From Bacteroidales bacterium (lineage in GTDB: Bacteria > Bacteroidota > Bacteroidia > Bacteroidales > M50B96), in NCBI GenBank assembly GCA_021740905.1, contig JAIOYV010000057.1:1-44346 (forward strand): DNA of 44,346 bases, written 5' to 3'. Shown here piece by piece: positions 18,223 through 26,848 of this stretch (its first letter is position 1; each line of letters begins with the position of its first letter). Position numbers and translations under genes: made by a program. The notes beneath the pieces are model-generated. The model was not told the origin of the DNA, made no database searches, and worked only from the letters and a program-made list of their open reading frames with translations.

Positions 18223-19320
18223 TTAGACATTGAACCTAATATGAAGGATATCCCCGTCTTCCACCAAATAGTTCTTCCCCTCAACCTTGAACTTCCCGGC
18301 CTCCTTCACGGCATGTTCCGAGCCCAGGCTGATGAAGTCGTTGTATTTCATTACCTCGGCCCTGATGAAGCCACGCTCCAGGTCGCTGTGTATAACCCCG
18401 GAAGCCTGCGGTGCGTGGGTTCCTTTGCGGATGGTCCAGGCCCGTATTTCTTTTGGCCCGACCGTAAAAAATGTTTCCAGGTTGAGGAGGCTGTAAGCTG
18501 AACGGATCAGCTTATCCACACCTGGTTCGTTCAGACCAGCATCTTTCAGGAATTCGAGGCGGTCGTTTTCATCCTCCAACCCGGCAATGTCGGCTTCCAA
18601 AGCACCGGCTATGGTAAGTATTTCTGTGTCCTGGCCTTCGAGGTGCTTCTTCACCTGCTCGACATACGCATTTCCATTGATGGCTGATGCCTCGTCCACA
18701 TTGCAGACATACAATACAGGCTTGGCCGTAAGCAGGGAAAGATCGGCGATGTACTTTCTGTCGTCCTCCGAAACATCGGCTGTACGGGCATTCTGAAAAT
18801 TCTCGAAATGCTCCTGGTAAATATTCAATACATCGATGCCTTTTTTGGCATCCTTTTCTCCAATTTTCAAAAGTTTTTGAAGCCGCTGGATTTTCTTCTC
18901 CACCGATTCCAGATCTTTCACTTGCAACTCCAGATCGATGGTTTCTATGTCGCGGACAGGGTTTACCGAACCATCCACATGGGGCAGGTTTTCATCGTCG
19001 AAGCAGCGCACCACATGGATCAGGGCATCGGTGTTGCGGATGTCGGCCAGGAATTTGTTCCCCACCCCTTCACCTTTATTGGCCCCTTTGGTAAGGCCGG
19101 GAATGTCGACAATCTCTACCGAAGTAGGGATAATTTTTTCGGTGGGCTGATGTTTTTCCAGTTCTTTCAAACGGGGGTCGGGCACGTTTATCATCCCCAC
19201 ATTCGATTTGCTGGTGCTAAACGCAAAGGCAGTCGCCTCGGCTTTGGTGTTCGATATACAGTTGAACAAGGTGGTTTTACCCACATTGGTTATTCCAATA
19301 ATTCCGCATTGTAAGGCCAT
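18223..19320 (-). CDS. ychF: redox-regulated ATPase YchF
   Basis: A universally conserved Obg-type P-loop protein that prefers ATP and associates with ribosomes; it is linked to oxidative-stress control. Start chosen at the ATG 19318-19320 (MALQCGIIG), the usual N-terminus, giving 365 aa. P-loop GITNVGKT (9-16), switch II/G3 DIPGL, and the non-canonical nucleotide specificity loop in 'KPVLYVCNVDEAS' fit the family. The coiled-coil helical insertion (about 125-180) and the C-terminal TGS domain ('FFTVGPKEIRAWTIRKGT ... GDILHIRFNV') are complete. It stands between two intergenic gaps, probably as a single-gene unit. Confidence 0.97.
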   Translation of the reverse strand: MALQCGIIGITNVGKTTLFNCISNTKAEATAFAFSTSKSNVGMINVPDPRLKELEKHQPTEKIIPTSVEIVDIPGLTKGANKGEGVGNKFLADIRNTDALIHVVRCFDDENLPHVDGSVNPVRDIETIDLELQVKDLESVEKKIQRLQKLLKIGEKDAKKGIDVLNIYQEHFENFQNARTADVSEDDRKYIADLSLLTAKPVLYVCNVDEASAINGNAYVEQVKKHLEGQDTEILTIAGALEADIAGLEDENDRLEFLKDAGLNEPGVDKLIRSAYSLLNLETFFTVGPKEIRAWTIRKGTHAPQASGVIHSDLERGFIRAEVMKYNDFISLGSEHAVKEAGKFKVEGKNYLVEDGDILHIRFNV

Positions 19321-19821
19321 AAAGTAATGTTGTTTTTTGTACAAGGCAAAAGTAAGGAAATATTGTCCAACTACGCTAAAGCTTCGATGGGTGAAATGAA
19401 TGTTGAGGCAAAACCGAAATCCCGAGAGGAATGCTGTGCCCCAGTCGGAGTATGATTTTGAGTCTCACTCCCAAATGATTTTGCCCTAACAGGCGAGGGA
19501 CGATGACTTTGATATCCACTCTGACTGTTGAAGAATTATTTATCTTCCTCGCCCCTTTAGCACATGAAAAACATCAAACGAAAAAAATCAATTTCGTAAA
19601 GTTGCAATTACTGTTTGTTTTTCATGAAATTTGTTCAGGTGATGGCAACCTACAATTTGATGATATTTACAATGACTTCTTTGCGTAAAGATCTGTATAT
19701 TAGAAGATATTTAAACTTGATTTAAGATATAAGATCAACGATTTTTGATTTATGATTTTGTGGGACGAAAGGCACTTCTAAAATCTTATATCGTTGATCA
19801 TCAATCCTAAATCCATTCTTT
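19321..19821. other. 500-base non-coding stretch with a rearranged inverted repeat
   Basis: No supported gene. GATATAAGAT (19727-19736) and the overlapping GATCAACGAT (19733-19742) both reappear in inverted orientation at 19784-19799 (ATCTTATATC and ATCGTTGATC), but in swapped order relative to a plain hairpin. The rest, about 19380-19560, has phrases typical of decayed repeats. An open frame at 19503-19688 does not look like a protein. Confidence 0.35.
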
Positions 19822-19887
19822 TTAATAATTGTATTTGAACGTAGGCAGCAGGGAAGTTATCATATATTTACAAGAGAGGATATTTAG
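19822..19887 (+). pseudogene. fragment of a HicA-type toxin gene
   Basis: A frame closed by TAG at 19885-19887 reads ...VFERRQQGSYHIFTREDI. This resembles the HicA core around the catalytic histidine (family motif R-Q-x-GSH-x-x-(F/Y)), here with GSYH. The N-terminal part is absent and the frame stops right after the motif. It sits directly before, and in the same frame as, the HicB-like antitoxin frame, the expected hicA-hicB order. The call rests on about 15 residues and the neighbour. Confidence 0.5.
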
Positions 19888-20106
19888 GAACGTATCAACT
19901 CAAAATACGAAGTAATCCTTTACTGGGACAAAGACGATGCTATTTTTGTTGCCGAAGTACCCGAACTTTCGGGTTGCTTGGCACATGGCAAATCGAAAAG
20001 CGAAGCAATTGAATCGGCCGAAGAAGCAATTAGCTTATGGATAAAAACTGCGGAAGAGGATGGCATTGAAATCCCGCAACCCCGCGGTAAGCTTATGTAT
20101 GCTTAG
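19888..20106 (+). pseudogene. HicB-family antitoxin reading frame without a usual start codon
   Basis: The frame encodes 'KYEVILYWDKDDAIFVAEVP', then 'ELSGCLAHGKSKSEAIESAE', then 'EAISLWIKTAEEDGIEIP' and ends QPRGKLMYA. This is the classic HicB partial-RNaseH fold, with the family GC-x-x-x-G turn (GCLAHG) and the QP-(R/K)-G ending. There is no ATG, GTG or TTG between the preceding TAG (19885-19887) and the conserved start of the domain. It is therefore either a remnant that lost its start or is translated from a rare codon such as ATC at 19894. Length after the TAG is 72 residues, near the family norm. With the HicA fragment upstream it is a decayed toxin-antitoxin locus. Confidence 0.65.
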
Positions 20107-20146
20107 TGAACAGTAGTTTAGTGGAAGGCTAACTTTAAATCCTGTT

Positions 20147-20300
20147 TTATCCCGACACAACAATTTTCCGGGTGAAAACATTTTTTTTGCCTGTAAACCG
20201 GATCATATAAATTCCCTGCGGGATATTTTGGGTTTTTATTTTGATTGTTTGGCAATATCCTGTATTATAGTTTGCATTCAATTTTAGTAAGATTTCTGTC
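20147..20300 (-). pseudogene. orphan T9SS sorting-domain fragment
   Basis: On the minus strand, the frame ending at the TAA 20149-20147 reads ...TIKIKTQNIPQGIYMIRF, then TGKKNVFTRKIVVSG. This is the terminal half of a type A sorting domain (consensus lxxGxYfvrv...xxxkkivv). Upstream it runs into the 3' end of the unknown gene at 20284-21564 in a different frame, and no secreted protein is attached. It is probably all that remains of a T9SS cargo gene cut by rearrangement. Confidence 0.6.
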
Positions 20301-21564
20301 CTGTAAAGTATATCGGGTTAAAATGAAATCCCCAAAAATAATCACCAATTACGTATTTCTGCTTTGGATTAGGAGGATATCTACGCCTTTCTCTTTCTCT
20401 AAAAGAAAAGCCCAACGTTTTTTCTGAGCTAATGGGACTACATTTTTTACTTGCAGGAATCCATTTTGTCAATAGTAATACGCGCTCTAGTTCTTCGGCA
20501 ATTCTGTTATCATGTTGTAATTTTGCTGGAATTCTACGTTGTTTATAATATTCATCGATTGATGCCGAAGGGATTCTAACATTCAATACATTTCCTAAAA
20601 AGTCAATTTCTAAATGGGCCTCATCATTAAACTCAACCTTTTCTGTGAGTAGGCTGTCAAGGAGTTCCTTGTCAAAATATTCTGAAAAATCCTTCATGAA
20701 ACCATCCACCCCATCTTGGTAGCTTGCTTCCCGCTTTCTACAATTAATTGATTCGTGCTCTACTAAATATTCTGCAATTGCCTTGAAAAAGAAAGCTGTT
20801 TCTAATTGTTGCTTCGATAAGATCCCTAGATTATTATGCCTTTTCCGATGTCTGTCTTTATTCCTTTTTCCTCTTTTTGAGGGATAATCGACATCAAAAT
20901 TATATTCTACCATCCTATTGTTTTTAAAATAGGATAAACTAGATTTAATCTTCCAGTCACCATGCGGTTCAAAACCAACCCAATATGTGCTGTATGGGGT
21001 TTGAATTCTTCTACTGTTTGCTACTAATGCGTTTTTGTGAAAGTAAAAACTTTCATGCATATTATTATCAAAATTTAAAGAAAGAAAAACGACCTGGTTT
21101 TCGTTGTTGGTGCAAAAGGTAAATCTATCTCCATAGCTTGATCTGGATCGTACAGACCCATCAAAATAATTATTGATAATTTCTAATTCTGGTTTGATAT
21201 CTTCTTCGGTATAATTGCTGTTCTTTTTTTCTAGATTTTTCTTATCCCTTAGTATTCTGGATCCATAATGGCTAATTTCAGCTTTTAGACTATCAATCTC
21301 CTTTTTGCTAAGTTTTTGCCCACTCGTTTTTGGGATAGAAATATCGAGGTCATCAACTGGTATTACTATTTTCATTTCATCAAAAGTGAAAACCAGCTCA
21401 GAGCTTCTTGTAAGAATCCATTCCCTAATTTTAAACTTACCCTTGAAAGAACAAGAATTTGCAATCAGGCAAAAGATTAACAATACCACCCCTGCAAGTA
21501 AAATGTGTTTCTTGTGCCGTTTGGTAATCTTTGAATGCAGTATTTCTATTAAGCTAATGTTCAT
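20284..21564 (-). CDS. unknown protein with one N-terminal membrane segment or lipoprotein signal
   Basis: Not recognised. From the ATG at 21562-21564 it has 426 residues; a TTG one codon earlier is less likely. Residues 1-22 are basic (HSKITKRHKKH), followed by one hydrophobic stretch (about 22-38, LLAGVVLLIFCLIANSC) that could be a signal anchor or a lipoprotein signal with the Cys at its end. The rest is soluble and charged, with a Lys/Arg-rich patch (SKRGKRNKDRHRKRHNN) near the middle. The base composition is more AT-rich than neighbouring housekeeping genes. Its 3' end overlaps a T9SS-tail fragment in another frame, so the C-terminus may have been altered by a rearrangement. Confidence 0.65.
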   Translation of the reverse strand: MNISLIEILHSKITKRHKKHILLAGVVLLIFCLIANSCSFKGKFKIREWILTRSSELVFTFDEMKIVIPVDDLDISIPKTSGQKLSKKEIDSLKAEISHYGSRILRDKKNLEKKNSNYTEEDIKPELEIINNYFDGSVRSRSSYGDRFTFCTNNENQVVFLSLNFDNNMHESFYFHKNALVANSRRIQTPYSTYWVGFEPHGDWKIKSSLSYFKNNRMVEYNFDVDYPSKRGKRNKDRHRKRHNNLGILSKQQLETAFFFKAIAEYLVEHESINCRKREASYQDGVDGFMKDFSEYFDKELLDSLLTEKVEFNDEAHLEIDFLGNVLNVRIPSASIDEYYKQRRIPAKLQHDNRIAEELERVLLLTKWIPASKKCSPISSEKTLGFSFRERERRRYPPNPKQKYVIGDYFWGFHFNPIYFTGQKSY

Positions 21565-21682
21565 CAAAATCGTAATGATGTATTTTTTGATGTGTTATTA
21601 CCTTCAGTGGTCATCATACCACAGTGGTCTTCCTATCTACGAGGTATTTCTTGATAGAGGATATTTTCAGAAGCTTTTCCGT

Positions 21683-21889
21683 CTATATCATCTCAAAACT
21701 TCGCTTCACTTTAATAAACTTGTCGGCTATTTTTTGATTAGTTGGTTCTCGTTCTGGATAATCCTTTTGTAAAAATTCGATTGTTGAATTATCCTTTACT
21801 TCGTCTAATAGTTCAGGTTTGTCAATAATGTCTTTAAGGAAATCGAAAGTTAAACCTATGTTTCTATTTACAGTTTCTTTGTTTGTCAT
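21683..21889 (-). CDS. small protein, second gene of a coupled pair (DUF5647-like)
   Basis: 68 residues, soluble, reading 'RNIGLTFDFLKDIIDKPELL' then 'STIEFLQKDYPEREPTNQKI'. The pattern (helix, 'nPELLd.ip..s.i.fl..d.pe') recalls small DUF5647-type proteins; that family name is from memory and uncertain. Its ATG overlaps the stop of the preceding gene in the sequence ATGA (21889-21886), so the two are translationally coupled. Small size, coupling and location in an AT-rich accessory stretch make a toxin-antitoxin-like role possible but unproven. Confidence 0.65.
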   Translation of the reverse strand: MTNKETVNRNIGLTFDFLKDIIDKPELLDEVKDNSTIEFLQKDYPEREPTNQKIADKFIKVKRSFEMI

Positions 21890-22206
21890 TTCTTTAGTTT
21901 TTTAGTGTACCTGTTTTTATAAAACTCCCACCTGTCCTTTAAATCTTGTTCAGCGTACATCAAAGCCATTTCAAGATTATCAAATTCAATAACTTGTTTT
22001 TCTTTGTCTCCATTAGGGTACATTACATCTCTATGAAAAAATCCATGTGCGCAATCATATCGAACAACGGCAACCCAATTGCCTTCAATCAATGTTTCAT
22101 ATTGAACCACAATATCTGTTACTCTTCCATTTTCTACTGTAATTCGAATCCGAACACGCTCTTGACTAAACTTGTCAAGGTATTTTAAAAACTCTTTCTT
22201 TCCCAA
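21886..22206 (-). CDS. small protein, first gene of a coupled pair (unknown family)
   Basis: 106 residues beginning at a TTG (22204-22206); no in-frame ATG lies just upstream. The sequence has a compact alpha/beta pattern: 'FSQERVRIRITVENGRVTDI', 'VVQYETLIEGNWVAVVRYD', the conserved-looking 'AHGFFHRDVMYPNGDKEKQV' and a basic helical end. Proteins with the 'vVRYD.aHG..H.D..yp.G' core are a recurring uncharacterised family, often next to a short partner as here. The AHGFFHRD cluster of His and Asp could be a metal or catalytic site (inference). The stop codon overlaps the start of the next gene by ATGA. Confidence 0.68.
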   Translation of the reverse strand: MGKKEFLKYLDKFSQERVRIRITVENGRVTDIVVQYETLIEGNWVAVVRYDCAHGFFHRDVMYPNGDKEKQVIEFDNLEMALMYAEQDLKDRWEFYKNRYTKKLKK

Positions 22207-22366
22207 TGGTTTGATTCTTATAATACAAAGATAATTATTTCGTACGATTTACAATTATCTTAATCAGAAGGACCAATACAATGTTATCAGTCAGATTCAT
22301 TGTTGAATTATTTCGTTAATACCATTTTCATTTTCAGATTTTGTAGTTTCGCCGGCTGAAAAATAA

Positions 22367-23419
22367 ATGAGAAACATGTCGGAAGAAAAAAATAAAGTTG
22401 CAGAGATTTCAGATTTAGGCGAATTTGGCCTGATTAAACATCTCACAAAAGATATCAAACTAGTAAATACAAGCTCGGTGTATGGCGTGGGCGACGATGC
22501 TGCCGTGCTTGATTATGTCGGGAAACAGATGGTCATCACCACCGATTTGCTTACCGAGGGCATCCATTTCGATTTGATGTATACCCCGCTCAAACATTTG
22601 GGCTACAAAGCGGCTGTGGTCAATTTCTCGGATGTGTACGCCATGAACGGTATTCCCAAACAGATGACAATTGCCCTGGCCATTTCACGTAAGTTTTCGC
22701 TCAAAGCCATTGAAGAATTGTACGAAGGCATAAAACTGGCCTGCGAAAAATACGGGGTCGACCTGGTAGGTGGCGACACTTCTTCTTCTTTAACAGGAAT
22801 GACTATTTCGGTTACAGTTGTCGGAGAAGTGGATAAAGAGAAAATTGTGTACCGCAAGGGAGCACAAATAAACGACCTGATTTGTGTGACCGGCGACCTG
22901 GGGTCAGCCTATTTGGGATTATTGCTGTTGAAACGCGAGCAGGAAGTGTTTAAAATCGATCCCAACATGCAGCCTCTATTAGAAGGCTACGACTATATCC
23001 TCGAACGCTTTTTAAAACCCGAAGCCCGTAAAGAAATTATTGAGTTCTTTGCCGAGAAAGGAATCCAGCCCACTTCGATGATTGATATTTCAGATGGTCT
23101 TTCATCAGAAATACTGCACATTTGCAAGCAGTCGAAAACCGGTTGCCGCATTTACCAGGAGAAAATCCCCATCGATGCTGTCGCCTCAAAAATGGCCGAT
23201 GAATTCAATATTGAACCAACAGTGGCAGCCCTGAATGGGGGCGAAGATTACGAGTTGCTTTTCACCATGCCACTGAAAGATTATGATTTGGTGAGCCAAA
23301 ATCCAGCTATTTCAATTATTGGGCATATCACATCGGCAGAAGATGGCTGTAACCTAATTACCAATGCCGAGCAAGAAATTGAAATAAAGGCACAGGGCTG
23401 GAATGGGCTGGAGAACTAA
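22367..23419 (+). CDS. thiL: thiamine-monophosphate kinase
   Basis: Phosphorylates thiamine monophosphate to the cofactor thiamine diphosphate with ATP. Family landmarks in order: 'DLGEFGLIKHLT' at the N-terminus, GVGDDAAV (Mg/ATP-binding acidic loop), 'MVITTDLLTEGIHFD', 'GYKAAVVNFSDVYAMNG', 'VDLVGGDTSSS', 'VTGDLGSAYLGL' and 'MIDISDGLSSEI', plus the late 'ALNGGEDYELLFT'. The length of 350 residues is normal. A second ATG at 22376 (MSEEK) could be the real start. A -7-like TAGTTTCG lies at 22344-22351. It stands alone, converging on the 997-residue T9SS gene with a REP-like repeat cluster between them. Confidence 0.96.
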   Translation: MRNMSEEKNKVAEISDLGEFGLIKHLTKDIKLVNTSSVYGVGDDAAVLDYVGKQMVITTDLLTEGIHFDLMYTPLKHLGYKAAVVNFSDVYAMNGIPKQMTIALAISRKFSLKAIEELYEGIKLACEKYGVDLVGGDTSSSLTGMTISVTVVGEVDKEKIVYRKGAQINDLICVTGDLGSAYLGLLLLKREQEVFKIDPNMQPLLEGYDYILERFLKPEARKEIIEFFAEKGIQPTSMIDISDGLSSEILHICKQSKTGCRIYQEKIPIDAVASKMADEFNIEPTVAALNGGEDYELLFTMPLKDYDLVSQNPAISIIGHITSAEDGCNLITNAEQEIEIKAQGWNGLEN

Positions 23420-23480
23420 TTGATGAATGATTATTTTCGATTGATTATTGATTAATAGAGGTGCACAGAACTTACGATTT

Positions 23481-23654
23481 GTGCCGTCCCTACGGGACTT
23501 TCTTTAATCTTGATTCTTTTTTCTACCATACTGTCACCTCTCCGAGGCTTTTAAATCCCTCCATAAATTATTCATAGTTCCGTAGGAGCGACAGTTTGGT
23601 AGTCTATCGAACACCTTTGGGCACAAAGTTACGTTGAAATGACAGAATGGTAGC
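23481..23654. repeat. REP/BIME-like hairpin cluster A
   Basis: Four half-units: stem GTCCC-TAC-GGGAC at 23486-23498; CTACCATACTGTC followed by CCTC-TCC-GAGG (23523-23549); an inverted unit GTTCC-GTA-GGAGC followed by GACAGTTTGGTAG (to 23602); and a tail-only copy GACAGAATGGTAG (23641-23653). The second and third face each other as an 80-base inverted pair. The cluster lies between two convergent gene ends. Copies occur at 37.6 and 44.2 kb. Confidence 0.75.
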
Positions 23655-23666
23655 TTGTCGCACAAT

Positions 23667-26660
23667 TTATTTCTGAATCAGAATCTTTCGATTTATTACT
23701 TCCCCGTTTCGTTCAACCGTAATAAAATACAAACCTGCCAGCTGTTCTCTCATATCAAGCAGAATGGTCTTTTCATTTTCTTTGATTTCAGATAAGATCA
23801 ACTGGCCGTTGATATTAAATATACTCACCGAAACTGGATCATTTGTTCCTTCTGGGAGAGTAATCCAAACTTTTCCCGAGCTTGGGTTGGGATAAATATT
23901 TATCTCTCCAGCATTTATTTCCTGAACGGAAACTGAGGAGTCCACACCTGTCGAAAAGTTCCAAACCGTGGAGAAGTTGCTGTTGAAAAGGGTGTCGCTG
24001 ATGGCTTTCACCTTCCAGAAATATAGCTCCAGGGGGTCGAGGTTGCTCATTATGTAATAGGTTTCGAAGGTGGAGTGCATCTGAAAATCTACCGTAAAGT
24101 TCAGGTCGCGGGCCGTTTGCACCTGGTAGTAGTCAGCCAAAGGCACATCTTCCCAGTCGAGGATAACTGCGCTGAATGGTAAACCCGCAGACAAATTGGC
24201 GGGACTTATAAGCACGGGGATTTCGAGCGCAATTGCGGTTGTAAATGTCCACGTGCTGCTCCATACGCTGTTGTTAAAGGTATCGCTGAGCGATTTTCCA
24301 TGCCAGTAATAGGTGGTGAAAGGCTCGAAACCAAAAGCCTGATGCTCCGAATTGCTTACTGTATCGGTAACATAATCGAATAAAAAGTTGGCATCGGTGG
24401 CATATTCTATTTTATATTCCTGGGCGTGGTACACATCGTCCCAGTCGAATGTTAGGTTTTGTACATATAAGCCACTTATTCCATTGTCTGGGTATATAAG
24501 CTGAGGTGGCGACAGGGTTTCCTGCTCGGTGGTGAAATGATAAAGCATTGACCAGGGAGAAAGGAATATACCATCGAAAGTACGAGCCCGCCAGTAATAA
24601 GTAGTCACAAATTGCAGGTTGAGAATTCCTGCTTCCGATAGGGTGGCATAATCTTCAATTGGGTTGTTGAAATCAGGGGTCACGTCGTATTGATAATAAT
24701 ATCCCACAGCCCCGGGCACATCGCTCCAGTCGAACATAGGATTGACAACCACTTCAATCTCTCCGAATACAGGGCTTTGCAGAAGGGGGGCATTGGGAAG
24801 GATCAATGAATCTTCCCCTGTACTAAACCAGCGGGTTTCCCATTTGCTGGTGTCTATTTCGTTCAACACACGTACACGCCAAAAGTAGAAATGGTTGTCG
24901 AGCAGGGTATCGGTAGTATATTCTGTGTCGGTGCCTCCCGAAAAAGGTGATGTATATTGGAAATACTGATAAAATAAATTGGGTGAATCGAAGGTATTCG
25001 TAGTGTCTATTTCCAGCTCGTAACCATTGGACTTGTAATGATACCACCAATCGAGATAAACTCCATTGTTATCTACGCTCAATGTGCCATGGGCTGGTGT
25101 AAACAAGCCTACTTGATCGTACGTAAAAAATCCTCGGGTTTCGCTCCATGCCGAAGTATCGACAGCATTGATGCCACGCACCCTCCAGTAATAATCAGTG
25201 CCAAAATATAAGTTGGTGACTTCTAATTCAGAGATCCCATTCGCAAAGAAATCGGTTAGGTAAGTTGAATTAAAACTTGCTGAGGTATCAAGTTGAAGCT
25301 GATAGGTCGAACATCCGGCAAAGTCTTCCCAATCGAAAACTAGCCCAGTGAAAGTGCTGGCAGAGTTATATGGATTAGTCAATTGGATGGTATCCTGGGT
25401 ATGTATTTTCCGGCTGGTGCTCCAATTGCTTGTGTCGATAGCATTGCATGCCCTGACCCGCCAATAATAGGTTGATGAAAATTTCAAAGGATCAACTAAG
25501 ATTTCAGTATCCGTATTTCCATCCATTGAGTTGATATAAGTGGTTTGCCCGGAAATCAAAGAGGGTGAGCTAAAACTGCTGGATTCATCAATCTGATAGT
25601 CGTAAAAATCGACCCCGGCGTGAGGTAGCCAATCCAGGGTAACGGCACACTCCGTCCAGCTGTCGTCCGCAGGGCTGTCGAGTGAAACCGTACTGTAGGT
25701 TGTAAATTCAGAATAACTCCAGGCCGAAGTGTCGACTCCATTTCTCGCTCTCACCCGCCAAAAATACGGTTGACCAAACAACAGGTTGTCGACAAAATGT
25801 TGACTGTCGGAATTTCCGGATCCACTGCCCTGATAAAGGTTCATGCCTGTAATTAGATTCGAGGTTGAAAAACTATTGTCGGTATCGAACTGGTAATCGT
25901 AATAAAAACTTCCGGGGAAGGCCAGCCAATCGACAACTGTCCCGGTAAAAACGGTATCGCCCGACACCGGCCCATTGATGTCGACAGTTGCCTTGGTAAC
26001 AAATGTGGCCGCAGTCCAAGCTGATGTATCGACCAGGTTCCGCGCTCTCACTCGCCAAAAGTATGTTTTTCCATAAGCCAGATTCGATATCAATTGCTCT
26101 GTGTCATAAAAAGAATTCAGCTCGCTGAAATAGGTTTCGACACCGCTAATCAACATGGACGAATTAAAACTGATGGTAGTGTCGACTTGGTAATCGTAGT
26201 AATTAACCCCGATATGAGAGTTCCAGTCGAGCATGGCCTCAGCATAGGTTTGTATGCCTAATGCGGGTGAAACCGGGGTTACATAGTTGCGTGTGCTTAT
26301 GGTCCAAACCGGAGACCAGGCGGAGGTATCTGTTGCAGAATATGCTCGTACCCGCCAATGGTAAATAGTTCCAAAGTACAATTGGTCGATCAGGATATGG
26401 GTGTCGCTATAGCCCGTGGTATCGACATAAGCAATTGCCGTATCGAACAAATTTGGCGAATTAAAGCTACTGCTCATATCAATTTGGAACTGGTAGGCCA
26501 CCGAATTGTTTACCGGTGTCCAGTCGAACACAACGGCATTCCAGCTTTGGCTGCCTGTTGCCGGGCTAAGTTGTGTAGGTGTGTTCCATCCCAATACAGC
26601 CATCGAAAACAATACTGCCGCAAACAGGGATAGTGATTTATACAAAATACTGGTTTTCAT
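23667..26660 (-). CDS. secreted 997-residue protein of nine Ig/FN3-like repeats with T9SS tail
   Basis: A large secreted protein, probably a surface adhesin or matrix protein. Signal peptide about residues 1-24. Residues about 27-905 consist of nine repeats of 90-105 residues. Each opens with a phrase like 'L.sP..g.......v.fDW' and ends with 'Y.WRVRA.n..DTSaWS', for example VNYYDYQVDTTISFNSS and TYFWRVRARNLVDTSAW. The pattern fits a fibronectin III-like beta sandwich. The first six repeats are closest to each other; the last three are more diverged. The C-terminal 85 residues are the sorting domain (INIYPNPSSGKVWITLPEG ... LAGLYFITVERNGEVINRK). No catalytic module is apparent. Confidence 0.88.
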   Translation of the reverse strand: MKTSILYKSLSLFAAVLFSMAVLGWNTPTQLSPATGSQSWNAVVFDWTPVNNSVAYQFQIDMSSSFNSPNLFDTAIAYVDTTGYSDTHILIDQLYFGTIYHWRVRAYSATDTSAWSPVWTISTRNYVTPVSPALGIQTYAEAMLDWNSHIGVNYYDYQVDTTISFNSSMLISGVETYFSELNSFYDTEQLISNLAYGKTYFWRVRARNLVDTSAWTAATFVTKATVDINGPVSGDTVFTGTVVDWLAFPGSFYYDYQFDTDNSFSTSNLITGMNLYQGSGSGNSDSQHFVDNLLFGQPYFWRVRARNGVDTSAWSYSEFTTYSTVSLDSPADDSWTECAVTLDWLPHAGVDFYDYQIDESSSFSSPSLISGQTTYINSMDGNTDTEILVDPLKFSSTYYWRVRACNAIDTSNWSTSRKIHTQDTIQLTNPYNSASTFTGLVFDWEDFAGCSTYQLQLDTSASFNSTYLTDFFANGISELEVTNLYFGTDYYWRVRGINAVDTSAWSETRGFFTYDQVGLFTPAHGTLSVDNNGVYLDWWYHYKSNGYELEIDTTNTFDSPNLFYQYFQYTSPFSGGTDTEYTTDTLLDNHFYFWRVRVLNEIDTSKWETRWFSTGEDSLILPNAPLLQSPVFGEIEVVVNPMFDWSDVPGAVGYYYQYDVTPDFNNPIEDYATLSEAGILNLQFVTTYYWRARTFDGIFLSPWSMLYHFTTEQETLSPPQLIYPDNGISGLYVQNLTFDWDDVYHAQEYKIEYATDANFLFDYVTDTVSNSEHQAFGFEPFTTYYWHGKSLSDTFNNSVWSSTWTFTTAIALEIPVLISPANLSAGLPFSAVILDWEDVPLADYYQVQTARDLNFTVDFQMHSTFETYYIMSNLDPLELYFWKVKAISDTLFNSNFSTVWNFSTGVDSSVSVQEINAGEINIYPNPSSGKVWITLPEGTNDPVSVSIFNINGQLILSEIKENEKTILLDMREQLAGLYFITVERNGEVINRKILIQK

Positions 26661-26848
26661 TCTTATCTAAATTAATCTAAATTAAAACTTTAAGGATTGC
26701 CTCCCGGAGCAATCAATTCCAAGCTCCAAAAATAGATTATTAATAAGAAAAACAGAATTTTATTCGAGATGAGTTATTCACAGAGTTGTGAGGTGCAATT
26801 ATTTTCAGACACAAATTGATTGTTGGTGGTAAAAACCGCGTCTCTTCA

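Noticed and set aside
19503-19688. A 61-codon plus-strand frame downstream of ychF on the other strand.
   Set aside because: Short, isolated, no motif, in a stretch with decayed-repeat character.
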